A DNA stretch of 64,000 nt from JACQZO01 sp964512325 (GTDB lineage: Bacteria; Patescibacteriota; Gracilibacteria; RBG-16-42-10). The stretch covers positions 1-64,000 of the forward strand of contig CAZEGN010000003.1 of NCBI GenBank assembly GCA_964512325.1. The letters are read 5' to 3'. Each line of letters opens with the position of its first letter. Position 1 is the first letter of the stretch. This document shows, piece by piece, positions 25,900-34,972 of this stretch. The notes under the pieces are model-generated. The model made no database searches. It had not been told where the DNA came from and worked only from the letters and a program-made list of their open reading frames with translations. The position numbers were made by a program, and so were the translations under genes.

Positions 25900-27041
25900 A
25901 TATAGGTATTGATATTAGTCTTGTCCCTGGGAGCAGAGCTGGTGTAGGCACCTATTCATATAACTTGGTTAAGTATTTGGCCCAGCTTGATTCACCTTTT
26001 AAGTATACCCTGTTTCCCTTTTTTTATTATATTTACCATCCTGATTTTAAGGCTGTCGACATTCCTTTGCAGCATGCAGAGCAATTTCGGTATAAGTATA
26101 AAAATTTGCCCAAACAATGGATTGATTACTTATGGAATGACTCTAGGATTTCGCGAGCGACTTTATTAGGGGACATTGATCTGCTTCATTCAACTACTTT
26201 CTCGACGCCGACCGGCTACAAAGGAAAATGGATATCAACAATTTATGATGTGAGTTTTTACACCCATCCCCAGTATCATCAGAAAGCTAATATTGAGCAC
26301 TGCCTAGGTGGGACTATTGATGCTGTTAAATATGCTGAAAAGATTATTGCTATTTCAGAGCACACAAAAAGAGATTTGATGGAGCATTTTCACTGTCCGG
26401 AAGAAAAGATTGTGGTGACTCCTTTGGGGTATGATCGGGCATATTACTATCCTGTGCATGATAAAGAGGAAATTCAGCGAGTTGTGAACAAGTATGGCGT
26501 ATCTGGTCAATATATTTTTGCCTTAGGTACGGTTGAGCCACGAAAGAATATTGATGGCTTGATCATGGCCTATGACATGCTTCCTCAGGAAATAAAGCAT
26601 CAATATCAGCTTGTAATTGGTGGGGGCAAGGGGTGGCTAGATGGGAAGATTTTTGATCTGTTAAAAGAAAGAAAGCTCGAAGGGCGAGTAAAGTTTATTG
26701 GCTATGTAGATGAAAATGATTTGCGCTATCTTTATAGCGGTGCGACTTGTTTCGTTTTCCCCAGTCATTATGAGGGGTTTGGATTGCCTCTTCTACAGGC
26801 CATGGCTTGTGGCGTTCCGGTAATTACTGCTAATAATTCCTCACTGTTAGAAGTGGCTGGTGATGCTGCCCTGTTAGTTGATGCTGGTAACATTGATACT
26901 ATTACCGATGCTCTGCTTCAATTACTCATGGATCCTGCTTTAGTTAAAGACCTGAGGAAAAAGGGTTTGGCTCAGGCAGAAAGTTTCTCTTGGGATGGGT
27001 GCGCTCGAAAGACTTTAGCTGTTTACAACTCCATAAGTTGA
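25896..27041 (+). CDS. GT4 family glycosyltransferase
   Basis: A 381-residue GT-B enzyme, last of the plus-strand polysaccharide block. It opens with IGIDISLVPGSRAGVGTYSYNL (in parts; GVGTY is the donor/acceptor loop), has HSTTFSTPTGYKGKW, TIYDVSF, ALGTVEPRKNIDGLIMAYDM (about 209-228) and HYEGFGLPLLQAMACGVP (about 292-309). It is a mannosyl/rhamnosyl-type GT4 like the one at 17771. No terminator was seen between it and the convergent minus-strand gene. Confidence 0.88.
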   Translation: MNIGIDISLVPGSRAGVGTYSYNLVKYLAQLDSPFKYTLFPFFYYIYHPDFKAVDIPLQHAEQFRYKYKNLPKQWIDYLWNDSRISRATLLGDIDLLHSTTFSTPTGYKGKWISTIYDVSFYTHPQYHQKANIEHCLGGTIDAVKYAEKIIAISEHTKRDLMEHFHCPEEKIVVTPLGYDRAYYYPVHDKEEIQRVVNKYGVSGQYIFALGTVEPRKNIDGLIMAYDMLPQEIKHQYQLVIGGGKGWLDGKIFDLLKERKLEGRVKFIGYVDENDLRYLYSGATCFVFPSHYEGFGLPLLQAMACGVPVITANNSSLLEVAGDAALLVDAGNIDTITDALLQLLMDPALVKDLRKKGLAQAESFSWDGCARKTLAVYNSIS

Positions 27042-27095
27042 TTGTTTCTTCTGCCATTCGTTGGTTTTTCTCAGGGGGGCCTTCTTATTGACCTC

Positions 27096-27215
27096 TCAGC
27101 TACGTTGAAGGGGACCACCTGATTTGGATTTTTCCCATACTATTTCACCCTTACCGCCAGTAAGTTCCACAATGAGGTGTATTAAATCTTTCTTTACGTA
27201 AGATTCGGTAATTGG
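27096..27215 (-). pseudogene. Relic of an NAD-dependent sugar epimerase/reductase C-terminus
   Basis: Read on the minus strand between a stop at 27216-27218 and a stop at 27096-27098, this gives ITESYVKKDLIHLIVELTGG followed by KGEIVWEKSKSGGPLQRS. That closely resembles the C-terminal part of GDP-fucose-synthase-like and related SDR epimerases, where family members have an LTGxKGEIVWDxSKPDGxPRR pattern. There is no start codon, no Rossmann part and no room for one, so it is a decayed fragment left between two convergent gene blocks. It is inferred from motif memory, not from a search. Confidence 0.5.
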
Positions 27216-27221
27216 TTAGTA

Positions 27222-29093
27222 TTATAGCTTTTTCAGGTACCTTTTAGTCTCTCGAATCTTTTCTGCTTCAGTTCTATTAAATGGCTTTAACGAATTATCG
27301 CTATATGAATAAAGCAATGCATTCGTAGGGACGTGATCTAGGTTGAGGAAAATATCGCCATTGTTGCCTCTACTTTTTAGGGTTCCAATATCGACATAAT
27401 TATTACTTAAAAGCCAGATATTGTTTTCTCTTGCGAAATAAGAGAGCCAGGCATTAATAATATGGTTAGAACTAGGGTCAATTACGAGGTTTGTGTTTTT
27501 TAAAGTAGACAAAAACTTTCTTGCCTCCTTAAACTTTGTATCCTTGTAAATATTGTACCCTTCGTTGGCTGTGTAGGTTATTATTCCATCTGCACGTAAG
27601 GTTGGAAGTGTCAGACTAATATCTGCAATGGTAAAGATGACAAATAGGGTTAAAAAAAACAATGAAAATGCCGTTTTTTTGAACTTCATCGTCTCAAGCA
27701 TATCGTTCACTCCTATTACTAGGCCCAATATAAGTAGAGGAAACGTTGCTGCAAAGAGCTTGAAAAACTGATATGGCAGGTCTTTTGGGCTAGCAAAAAA
27801 TGTTAAGGGTACCAGTAGAATTCCCAGGCAAATGATTAAAGGGATGTTTTTAAACTTTTCTTTAATGAATCTGTTTCCCCATCCGACGATAGAAATGAAA
27901 AATAACAAGAATGAGCTCATATTTAAGACAAATAATGTCTTTTCCCCCCACCATGTATTCAGGGAATTGATGATGTCTTTTAAAATAGTATCGCCCCAGA
28001 AAATAATTGGTATCATAGTCCGCTCAAATGCAAAGGGATAAATGTGGTCTAGTAATCCTACATTCAAATAGTTTACCCAGACTGTCTCAGATAGTAGTTT
28101 TGACGCGTAAGTCGGATTTAGGAGGAATACAATGATGGGCAGTAGTATAGTATAAAGAACCAATCTTTTTGCGTGTCCTTTAATGTGGTGATTATAATTG
28201 CACAGAGCGCTAATAATGCTCAAAGTAACTATGCCAAGTATCACTGCTGTGAATTCAAAATATATACTGATTGCTGTAGTGATAATTATGCTCAGAATTA
28301 GATAATCGAAAAACTTCTTTTTTTCAATTATAAGAAAAATCAGTGATGGAATTATAAACAGGAAGGGAATGAAAATTGATTGAGACAGAAAGTTCTCTAA
28401 ATGTATTTTTGTGATAATAGGAGATATCCCCGCTAGGATTGCAGTGTATAATGCAATCTGGTCATCTAAAAACTTACTAGATAGTAAGTACATCGATATA
28501 GTCAAAAGAAATGGTAATAATAGAATAACAGTGCTGAAGAAGTTGCTGGTGTTACTAGAGGTCGTTGCTGCAAAGAAGCCATTAATTACATCTTGACCAA
28601 TTCTTGATTCTTTTCCCACAACGCCTTGAATCAAGTATGGTTTATTATTAATATCTTGAAACGTTGTGTTAAAGGGTCTGTCCACTAGTAGTTGTGATTG
28701 TGCAACATAGTTGTATTGGTCTTGCCAGCACTCACCATAGCAGTCGTTGTAATCAGTATAAATATATCCCCAACCACCACTAATGATTAAAGAAATAAAA
28801 GCACTTAAGAATACGAGTAGTATCTTCTTAGACGGTGCAATGAACTTTTTAAAATAGATTACGGCTATCCAAAGGAGTAATCCAATAAGCCATAAAATCC
28901 AGTAGCTGTGTTTGATGGGGATATTTAAGTACACAAGATTCTGTAGAAAAAGTACTATAATCGATAGACCAATGAAGGGGGCGAATAAGTATCGTTTGTC
29001 ATTGTCTTTTATAGCACCAAAAAGCATCAGTAAGGGGGTTCCAAAGAATAGAGCCGAGAATAGAACAAAGAAAATAATCAATAATGACATCAT
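27222..29093 (-). CDS. Multi-pass membrane protein of unknown function
   Basis: A 623-residue protein with about 14 hydrophobic helices and a soluble C-terminal region of about 130 residues (from about 495, with an IDPSSNHIINAWLSYFARE stretch). The first long loop (about 111-135) contains TDYNDCYGECWQDQYNYVAQ, with acidic residues and two Cys, which is similar in style to GT-C or PMT-like transferases. I do not recognise a family. The codon use is AT-rich compared with the flanking wall and secA genes. It is followed by the convergent end of the polysaccharide block and lies 23 nt after the gene at 29117-30775, so the two are probably co-transcribed. Confidence 0.6.
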   Translation of the reverse strand: MMSLLIIFFVLFSALFFGTPLLMLFGAIKDNDKRYLFAPFIGLSIIVLFLQNLVYLNIPIKHSYWILWLIGLLLWIAVIYFKKFIAPSKKILLVFLSAFISLIISGGWGYIYTDYNDCYGECWQDQYNYVAQSQLLVDRPFNTTFQDINNKPYLIQGVVGKESRIGQDVINGFFAATTSSNTSNFFSTVILLLPFLLTISMYLLSSKFLDDQIALYTAILAGISPIITKIHLENFLSQSIFIPFLFIIPSLIFLIIEKKKFFDYLILSIIITTAISIYFEFTAVILGIVTLSIISALCNYNHHIKGHAKRLVLYTILLPIIVFLLNPTYASKLLSETVWVNYLNVGLLDHIYPFAFERTMIPIIFWGDTILKDIINSLNTWWGEKTLFVLNMSSFLLFFISIVGWGNRFIKEKFKNIPLIICLGILLVPLTFFASPKDLPYQFFKLFAATFPLLILGLVIGVNDMLETMKFKKTAFSLFFLTLFVIFTIADISLTLPTLRADGIITYTANEGYNIYKDTKFKEARKFLSTLKNTNLVIDPSSNHIINAWLSYFARENNIWLLSNNYVDIGTLKSRGNNGDIFLNLDHVPTNALLYSYSDNSLKPFNRTEAEKIRETKRYLKKL

Positions 29094-29116
29094 AAAACAA
29101 AAAGATTTATATAGTG

Positions 29117-30775
29117 TTAATTTTTTTCATTTTTAAGAACTATGGGCAGATTTTTCCAAGCGGCTAATCTAGATACCCAGGTTGGATCATAAAATACGCT
29201 GGTTCTTCCGTAGGCAATTTCAGGGCGGCTGCGGACAAATACAGGCGTGGCGCTATTAGCAAAAGTTATTGACGGATGTGATCGATAGTCTCGAACATTG
29301 TTAACAAGTAATCTAACTGAATTGTAACTAGAATTTAGGGCAATTATCATTGTAATCACAAGAGTAGATGCTTGAAGAAGTTTTGAATGGTGATGTTCGG
29401 TGAGTTTAGTCCAAATAATATACAGTCCGAGTGCAACTAAAGAAGCTGTCCACGAAGATAATTTGAAAACCATATAGTTTTTGTTTGCCGTCAAAGACAA
29501 GGCTGTTATGGTCATTACCAGATAATAGATCATGAACAACCATAATAGGCATATATGCGAAATGGTCGTTGATTGCTGTTTGGGTGATAAGCTGCTAAGA
29601 GTTCTTATAGAATAGATTTGAAATAAAATGAAAGAGGCGAGTCCTATGCTTAGGATGAATATTCCATACATCACTGATTCCGAGCTGCTGATGATATTGC
29701 TAAGCGTGTTAAAGATCGTCGGACTAAAAGAAGGGCCTAGAGGGTGGAAATTAACTGCAGCTTTTCCTTGTCCAAATAAATAGTTAAAGAAAAGAGAGAA
29801 TTTAAAGATGAACACTAATGTAACGCTGGAAGATAAAGATAATATAACTTTAAAAAAGTGTTTAACTGAAATTGTTTCTAGGTAAAGAAAGCTAAGGATT
29901 ACCAAGGGGGGAGTCATCAGAATTAATTCCGTATAATTCACTAATATCAAGAAAGAAAGGCTGCTGAGTTTCAATGTAGTGAAGCTGTTCCATGGGTGTG
30001 TACTAGACTGGACAATTTCTAAGAAAAGACTGAGTAGTAAAAATATACCGATGGCAGCATTGAGTTGTCCTACCAGTAAGCTTAATAAGTAATGACCACC
30101 TAACAGTATCAAGAAAAAGGGTACTCTTTGTGCAATCAATACAGTTGAGGGTTTGTGTATTCGTAAAAAAACAATTTGGGAGAATCTGATTAGTGTTAAT
30201 AAGAGATAAAATAAAATGTGTCTTTGTACTGTTCCCGGATTAATGCTAATGCTGGATAAATTGTTAAGCCAACCTAATGAGCTTACTCCAGCTCGATTGT
30301 AATGTGTCGCCCTTAATATCCAGTTAACAGGATCATTTCCTAAGACTACATCGTGACTTTGTAGCCAATTTAGGTTCATGGATGTTGCCATATCGATGGC
30401 ATAGTGCTGATGGTCTATACCAAAAATCATAAGTGGAACTAGATAGATAAGTCCATATACTCCCATAAGTGCTGCGATCAAAATCATATATCTCTTGAAT
30501 GTTTTTTGATTTGCTCGCAAAAACTGAAAAAGAGAAATGTAACCAATCAAGGTCAATATGAAGAGGAATAACAGCAAAGTGGCTCTTTCTAATTGTGACC
30601 ATCGCAATAGTACAAAAGTAACTGAATAAAGTACTAAGCCTGTGCAAAATAGACTAACTGCCGACTGATTTGAGTCTGTTTTTCTGGTAAATACTAAAGC
30701 TAATCCAGTAAACCCACTTATGACAAAGATGTAGGTAAATATTTCGACAATTAGAGGCCCAAGAGAATTAACCAT
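29117..30775 (-). CDS. Multi-pass membrane protein of unknown function
   Basis: A 552-residue protein with about 12-13 hydrophobic helices. Loop FGIDHQHYAIDMATSMNLNW (about 118-137) and the following NDPVNWILRATHYNRAG may be extracytoplasmic. A short C-terminal soluble tail ends VLKNEKN. It resembles the hypothetical polymerase-like or GT-C-like proteins of surface polysaccharide loci (Wzy-type is possible), but no signature confirms it. It has TATAAG just 6 nt before the ATG on the minus strand and is divergent from the GT2 at 30914. Confidence 0.55.
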   Translation of the reverse strand: MVNSLGPLIVEIFTYIFVISGFTGLALVFTRKTDSNQSAVSLFCTGLVLYSVTFVLLRWSQLERATLLLFLFILTLIGYISLFQFLRANQKTFKRYMILIAALMGVYGLIYLVPLMIFGIDHQHYAIDMATSMNLNWLQSHDVVLGNDPVNWILRATHYNRAGVSSLGWLNNLSSISINPGTVQRHILFYLLLTLIRFSQIVFLRIHKPSTVLIAQRVPFFLILLGGHYLLSLLVGQLNAAIGIFLLLSLFLEIVQSSTHPWNSFTTLKLSSLSFLILVNYTELILMTPPLVILSFLYLETISVKHFFKVILSLSSSVTLVFIFKFSLFFNYLFGQGKAAVNFHPLGPSFSPTIFNTLSNIISSSESVMYGIFILSIGLASFILFQIYSIRTLSSLSPKQQSTTISHICLLWLFMIYYLVMTITALSLTANKNYMVFKLSSWTASLVALGLYIIWTKLTEHHHSKLLQASTLVITMIIALNSSYNSVRLLVNNVRDYRSHPSITFANSATPVFVRSRPEIAYGRTSVFYDPTWVSRLAAWKNLPIVLKNEKN

Positions 30776-30847
30776 TGCAAACTTATAAAGCGGACTGTTG
30801 TGGTTTTACCATATTGGTGAAGGATTGAGTATTAATGAATTGTCAAT

Positions 30848-30880
30848 TTGACTTTTCATTTCTCTAAATAACACTATAAT
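30848..30880 (+). promoter_or_regulatory. Possible promoter of the GT2-SDR-dehydrogenase operon
   Basis: A perfect TATAAT (30875-30880) stands 33 nt before the ATG at 30914. TTGACT (30848-30853) is upstream but 21 bases away, longer than ideal, so the -35 assignment is uncertain. Confidence 0.4.
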
Positions 30881-30913
30881 GCGAGCGTATTTTGACATTC
30901 ACAGATCGTGAGT

Positions 30914-31645
30914 ATGCCCACTTTAATTATTACTGTACCAGCCTTTAACGAGGGCGAACTTACTGCTGTTAATACGGAAAAAATTTATAAATTCTGTGAA
31001 GATAATTTAAATGCCCTGGTTGATTGGAAAATTGTTCTCACAGAGAATGGTAGTAAAGACAACACGTTTGAAATGGCTCAGCAAATGGCGCATAAGTATC
31101 CCGATAAAGTCTTGGCATATCATTTTGACAATAGAGGCAAGGCAACTGCTCTTAAGTGTGCGTGGGCAAAGCTAGAAGAGGATGGGTATACGATGGATTT
31201 TATTAGTATGGTAGATATGGATATTCCATTTGACTTGGATTATTTTCTTCAAGCATTGAATGAGATGTTGACATCTCATTACGATCTTGTAGTTGGGAAT
31301 AGATATAGTAGGACGAGCTCTACTTCTAGACCGCTTGACCAAATTGTCATTTCAAAAACATATAATTTTGTATGCAGGTTGCTCTTTGGAATTAAAATTC
31401 ACGATATTCAATGTGGTCTGAAAATTTTTAAATATCAGGCAATTAAACCTTACCTTTCTGAATGTGACCATCCGCATGCGTTTTTTGACCTGCAAATAAT
31501 AAAGATGCTCACCGACCACAAGCATCCTATTAAGGAAATTTCTATTGATTGGGATGAGTCCAATAATAGGCCAACTACTTTTGTAAAGCGCAAAGAAGTG
31601 GTTGCAGGTCTAAAAGCATTATTTACTTTACTTTTGAAAAAATGA
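30914..31645 (+). CDS. GT2 glycosyltransferase, dolichyl-phosphate glucosyl/mannosyl transferase-like
   Basis: A 243-residue GT-A enzyme from ATG 30914 (a GTG at 30908 is possible). Motifs: LIITVPAFNEGE, VLTENGSKDNT (about 40-50), the metal motif SMVDMDIPFDLDYF (about 97-110), VGNRYSR and the DPM-like ending IHDIQCGLKIFK plus FFDLQIIKML. It probably transfers a sugar from a nucleotide donor to polyprenyl phosphate. It is the first gene of a four-gene plus-strand set; its stop overlaps the SDR start by 4 nt. Confidence 0.85.
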   Translation: MPTLIITVPAFNEGELTAVNTEKIYKFCEDNLNALVDWKIVLTENGSKDNTFEMAQQMAHKYPDKVLAYHFDNRGKATALKCAWAKLEEDGYTMDFISMVDMDIPFDLDYFLQALNEMLTSHYDLVVGNRYSRTSSTSRPLDQIVISKTYNFVCRLLFGIKIHDIQCGLKIFKYQAIKPYLSECDHPHAFFDLQIIKMLTDHKHPIKEISIDWDESNNRPTTFVKRKEVVAGLKALFTLLLKK

Positions 31646-32493
31646 GTCTTCTCCAGAATAAACATGCAATTATCACTGGTGCGACTAGAGGTATAGGAAG
31701 AAAAATTCTTGAACACTACATGCAAGAGGGGGCAAAAGTTTTGTTTTGTTCACGAAATGAAGATGATGTGCAGACTCTGTGCCAAGAGCTTGATCCTACA
31801 AATAGTGTGTTGTTTGGGCTAAAATGCGATCTTTCCGATCCTCAACAATGTGAAGGTCTCATTAAGCGGGGAATAGAACTGTTTGGGGAAATTGATGTTT
31901 TAATTAATAATGCCGGTATATACGGCCCTGTGGGCCCTCTGGAATTAAATGATCCTCAGGCGTGGTTGGGTGCTATTCAGACTAATCTGCTGAGTGCAGT
32001 ATATACCTCGCATTATGTTATTCCACATATGAAACAAAGAGGAAGTGGAAAAATAATAAATCTCGCTGGCGCTGGTGTAGGGGGAAGTGTCCCTTTAGCT
32101 AGATTCTCTTCTTACTACACATCTAAAGTTTCCGTTGTGGGATTTACCGAAGTATTAGCTAGCGAATTAAAAGAATATGGCATTCAAGTAAATTGTATAG
32201 CTCCTGGAGCTGTAAATACTTACTTGACCGATTATTTATTGAAACAAGATAAAGAGCTTGTTGGGGAAGAGTTTTACGCGAAAAACATGAAGCAGAAATC
32301 TTCTGGTGGTGACTCGCCGGTTCTCGCGGCAAATTTGGCAGTCTTTTTAGGAACTAGTGATTCCAATCATATTACAGGTAAGCTTATTAGTGCTAAATGG
32401 GATGATATTAATAAGATGATCAGTGCAAATCCATTGCCAGATAATCTGTACAATTTAAGGCGGATTGATAATGTCTTTTTTTATGGAAAATAA
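31642..32493 (+). CDS. SDR family oxidoreductase
   Basis: A 283-residue classical short-chain dehydrogenase. The cofactor loop is ITGATRGIGRKIL (about 11-23), NNAG is in VLINNAGIYGP, and the catalytic pair is SYYTSK (YxxxK), followed by NCIAPGAVNT. The usual catalytic Ser in front of it is replaced in position by an Ala-Gly stretch (NLAGAGVGG), so the Ser that should precede YxxxK by 12-13 residues is not obvious. The tail after about residue 225 (ending DNVFFYGK) is longer than in 250-residue SDRs. The neighbours suggest nucleotide-sugar or lipid-linked sugar chemistry, substrate unknown. Confidence 0.83.
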   Translation: MSLLQNKHAIITGATRGIGRKILEHYMQEGAKVLFCSRNEDDVQTLCQELDPTNSVLFGLKCDLSDPQQCEGLIKRGIELFGEIDVLINNAGIYGPVGPLELNDPQAWLGAIQTNLLSAVYTSHYVIPHMKQRGSGKIINLAGAGVGGSVPLARFSSYYTSKVSVVGFTEVLASELKEYGIQVNCIAPGAVNTYLTDYLLKQDKELVGEEFYAKNMKQKSSGGDSPVLAANLAVFLGTSDSNHITGKLISAKWDDINKMISANPLPDNLYNLRRIDNVFFYGK

Positions 32494-33778
32494 ATTACCT
32501 AGCCTGGGAGTTGTTGGTATGTTCCATTTGGGATGTGTCTATGCTGCCTCTTTTGCAAAAATGGGATATCGTGTGGCTTGTTTTGATTATGACAAAACAG
32601 TAATAAATAATTTGAAGAAAGGGATTTTTCCTATCCATGAGCCTTATTTGAATGAGTATGTCAGCACATATAAAAAGAATCTTAGGTTTGAGATGAATAT
32701 AGAAGATGTTATTAAGAATAAGCAGTATATATTTATTACGTTTGATCTGCCTGTTAATGAGAGGGATGTTGTTCAGCTTTCTTTAATGAATAAAGTTGCA
32801 ACCAGTTTAGAAAAGTATTGTACTCGAGATTCAGTTGTCGTGATATCAAGTCAAGTTCCATTGGGAACCTCGAGAAGAATAATGGAGAGGATAGAGAGAA
32901 AGTTACACTTTAAGCCAGCGGTCATATATTTTCCGGAGAACCTTAGATTAGGAAATGCTTTTGACGTATTTCTAAATCCGGAAAGGATCATTTTAGGAAG
33001 TGATTCGATGGAAGTTATGGATCAATTTATTAGAGACTTTTCTTTTTTTCAAAAAACAGAAGTGATTAAGATGTCCTTGGAGAGTGCAGAAATGCTTAAG
33101 CATGCGCTAAATAGCTATTTAGCAATGTGTGTGTCTTTTAGTAGTGAAATCGGAGACCTGTGTGAATTGTTAGGTGCTAACGCCAATGATGTTGTAAAAG
33201 GACTTAAAAGTGACAAGCGAGTTAGTAAATTTGCGCCATTAAATCCGGGACTTGGTTTTGCTGGAGGTACGTTAGGAAGAGATTTGCGCTCATTGGATAA
33301 ACTTAGTGTTGAGCATGGTTATAAATTGAAACTTTTGAAATCAGTGTACATGGTGAATCAAGATCGCCTGTCTATGCTCATGAATAAGATCAAAAAAGTC
33401 TATCCCAGTCTGAAAGGAAAAAGTGTCGGTGTATTGGGACTTACTTACAAGCCTAATACTAATACGCTTAGACGTTCTATGGCCTTGGGGTTGGTTGAAC
33501 TATTGAAGAAAGCCGGTGCTCATGTCAAAGCATATGATCCTGTAATTCAGAACCCAATCACGGGGTATAAATATTTAGTGGTTTGTACCACCCTGGACGA
33601 ATTTTTTAAAGATTTAGATGCGCTTGTGTTGATGACTGACTGGCCCGAATTTAGAGATTTGGATTTTAACAAATATCTAAGTCTATTAAGAGGAAAGGTT
33701 ATCTTTGATAGTAAAAACTTTTTGGATGCAGAAAAGATTGTACAGTCGGGCTTGGCATACAAAGGAATAGGTATTTAA
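32483..33778 (+). CDS. UDP-glucose/GDP-mannose dehydrogenase family protein lacking the catalytic Cys
   Basis: A 431-residue nucleotide-sugar dehydrogenase-like protein (start ATG 32483 inside the end of the SDR gene; ATG 32471 is the alternative). It has the N-terminal Rossmann start LGVVGMFHLGCVYAASFA, the PENLRLGNAFDVFLNPERIILG block (in parts), the central helix LKHALNSYLAMCVSFSSEIG with conserved Lys and Asn, and the C-terminal domain VLGLTYKPNTNTLRRSMAL. The active-site loop, usually GFGGSCFPKD, reads GFAGGTLGRDLRSL here: the nucleophilic Cys is Thr and the Lys is Arg. A normal four-electron oxidation to a uronic acid therefore looks doubtful. A two-electron or altered reaction is possible. 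Confidence 0.8.
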   Translation: MENKLPSLGVVGMFHLGCVYAASFAKMGYRVACFDYDKTVINNLKKGIFPIHEPYLNEYVSTYKKNLRFEMNIEDVIKNKQYIFITFDLPVNERDVVQLSLMNKVATSLEKYCTRDSVVVISSQVPLGTSRRIMERIERKLHFKPAVIYFPENLRLGNAFDVFLNPERIILGSDSMEVMDQFIRDFSFFQKTEVIKMSLESAEMLKHALNSYLAMCVSFSSEIGDLCELLGANANDVVKGLKSDKRVSKFAPLNPGLGFAGGTLGRDLRSLDKLSVEHGYKLKLLKSVYMVNQDRLSMLMNKIKKVYPSLKGKSVGVLGLTYKPNTNTLRRSMALGLVELLKKAGAHVKAYDPVIQNPITGYKYLVVCTTLDEFFKDLDALVLMTDWPEFRDLDFNKYLSLLRGKVIFDSKNFLDAEKIVQSGLAYKGIGI

Positions 33779-33785
33779 AGATACT

Positions 33786-34526
33786 ATGATTTATCTAAAA
33801 GAACTTTACGATACAGAAAAAAAACACTTTCATAGTCAAGTAAGGCGTGATTTGTGTTTTGGTTTGACTCAATCTAGATATGAAGCATTTAAAACAACTT
33901 CAATGCTTGCTGACATTGGTTGTGCTTCTGGTATTTTCTTAGAATACTTACATGAAAAAGGTTTTAAGCACTTATATGGTATTGATCCTAATCCGGATAG
34001 TATCTCTTTCATGAGAGAAAAATTGCCACATGCGCATTTATACGCGTTATATCTCAAAGACTTTTTACGACAAGAGCACAAAGTTTTTGATTTTGTGTTT
34101 CTGCTTGATGTGTTGGAACATGTCGAAGATGATGCTGCTTTTTTAGCAGAGGTTAAGCACGTCCTTAAAGATACTAGTAAGCTTGTGATCAGTGTTCCTG
34201 CACTTCAATGGTTGTGGAGTGATCATGATCGGATGTGCAATCATTTCCGCCGCTATTCTAAAAAAAGTTTAATAAAGCTCCTAGAAGTCTGCGGTTTTAG
34301 GATTGAGTATTGTTCTTATTATAGTACTCTGCTTTTCCCTTTGATATTGGCTCAAAAGTTTATGTCCAAAGTAAAAAAGTACAAAGATCATACCAGTTTT
34401 CTCCCACCACCATTGCTGAATAAGTTATTCAAAGTCATCTATAGCATAGAGATACCGCTTTTGAAGAGAATAAGGTTCCCTTTTGGATCTAGTTTAATTT
34501 GTTTTGCATCAAAGCGTGCTAATTAA
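33786..34526 (+). CDS. Class I SAM-dependent methyltransferase
   Basis: A 246-residue methyltransferase. The SAM loop is LADIGCASGIFLEYL (about 40-54), followed by GIDPNPDS, then FVFLLDVLEHVEDDAAFL (post-II, about 103-120) and LVISVPALQWLWSDHDR, which is common to the UbiE/Coq5-like Methyltransf_11/23 families found in sugar-modification loci. A conserved HFRRYSKKSL segment follows. Its acceptor is unknown. It is 7 nt after the dehydrogenase and ends 11 nt from the convergent GtrA gene. Confidence 0.82.
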   Translation: MIYLKELYDTEKKHFHSQVRRDLCFGLTQSRYEAFKTTSMLADIGCASGIFLEYLHEKGFKHLYGIDPNPDSISFMREKLPHAHLYALYLKDFLRQEHKVFDFVFLLDVLEHVEDDAAFLAEVKHVLKDTSKLVISVPALQWLWSDHDRMCNHFRRYSKKSLIKLLEVCGFRIEYCSYYSTLLFPLILAQKFMSKVKKYKDHTSFLPPPLLNKLFKVIYSIEIPLLKRIRFPFGSSLICFASKRAN

Positions 34527-34537
34527 GCCAGCCTAAA

Positions 34538-34972
34538 CTACAATACTGTTTCAATCTTTTTAAACGCAATGTGCTTTGTCCACAGGAAGTTAATTACAAA
34601 TATGATGAGTCGAGTTAAGATGCTAGCAAGAAGGTAATGAAGGCTTATTATTGTTACGAAGAAGATCATTAAGCCTGTGTCCATTACTAATCCTATAATA
34701 ATGATTAAGAAAAAGAGAGAGAGTTGTTTGGCATGATTAGAAGCCTTATTGCGATAAGTAAAGTATTTTTGACCAAAATACCCTAGCAAACTAATAAATA
34801 GGAACGAGATAATAGTAGAATATAAATAGAAAATACCAATAATATCGGTAAGGAAGTAGAGAAGTACAATATGCCCTGCACTACAGCTGGCACCAACTAT
34901 TAAATAGCGGAGAGGTTCCCATTTTTTGTCTGTTAACAGGCCCTTGATCAAGGGGAAAAGGGTATGTTTCAT
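34538..34972 (-). CDS. GtrA-like four-helix membrane protein
   Basis: A 144-residue protein with four hydrophobic helices (about 20-40, 45-62, 78-98, 105-133). Segment EPLRYLIVGASCSAGHIVLLYFL at the start and FVINFLWTKHIAFK at the end match the GtrA family (PF04138). GtrA-type proteins help move polyprenyl-phosphate sugars across the membrane or assist GTs, as in O-antigen glucosylation. It overlaps the epimerase gene by 4 nt and ends the heptose operon. Confidence 0.83.
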   Translation of the reverse strand: MKHTLFPLIKGLLTDKKWEPLRYLIVGASCSAGHIVLLYFLTDIIGIFYLYSTIISFLFISLLGYFGQKYFTYRNKASNHAKQLSLFFLIIIIGLVMDTGLMIFFVTIISLHYLLASILTRLIIFVINFLWTKHIAFKKIETVL

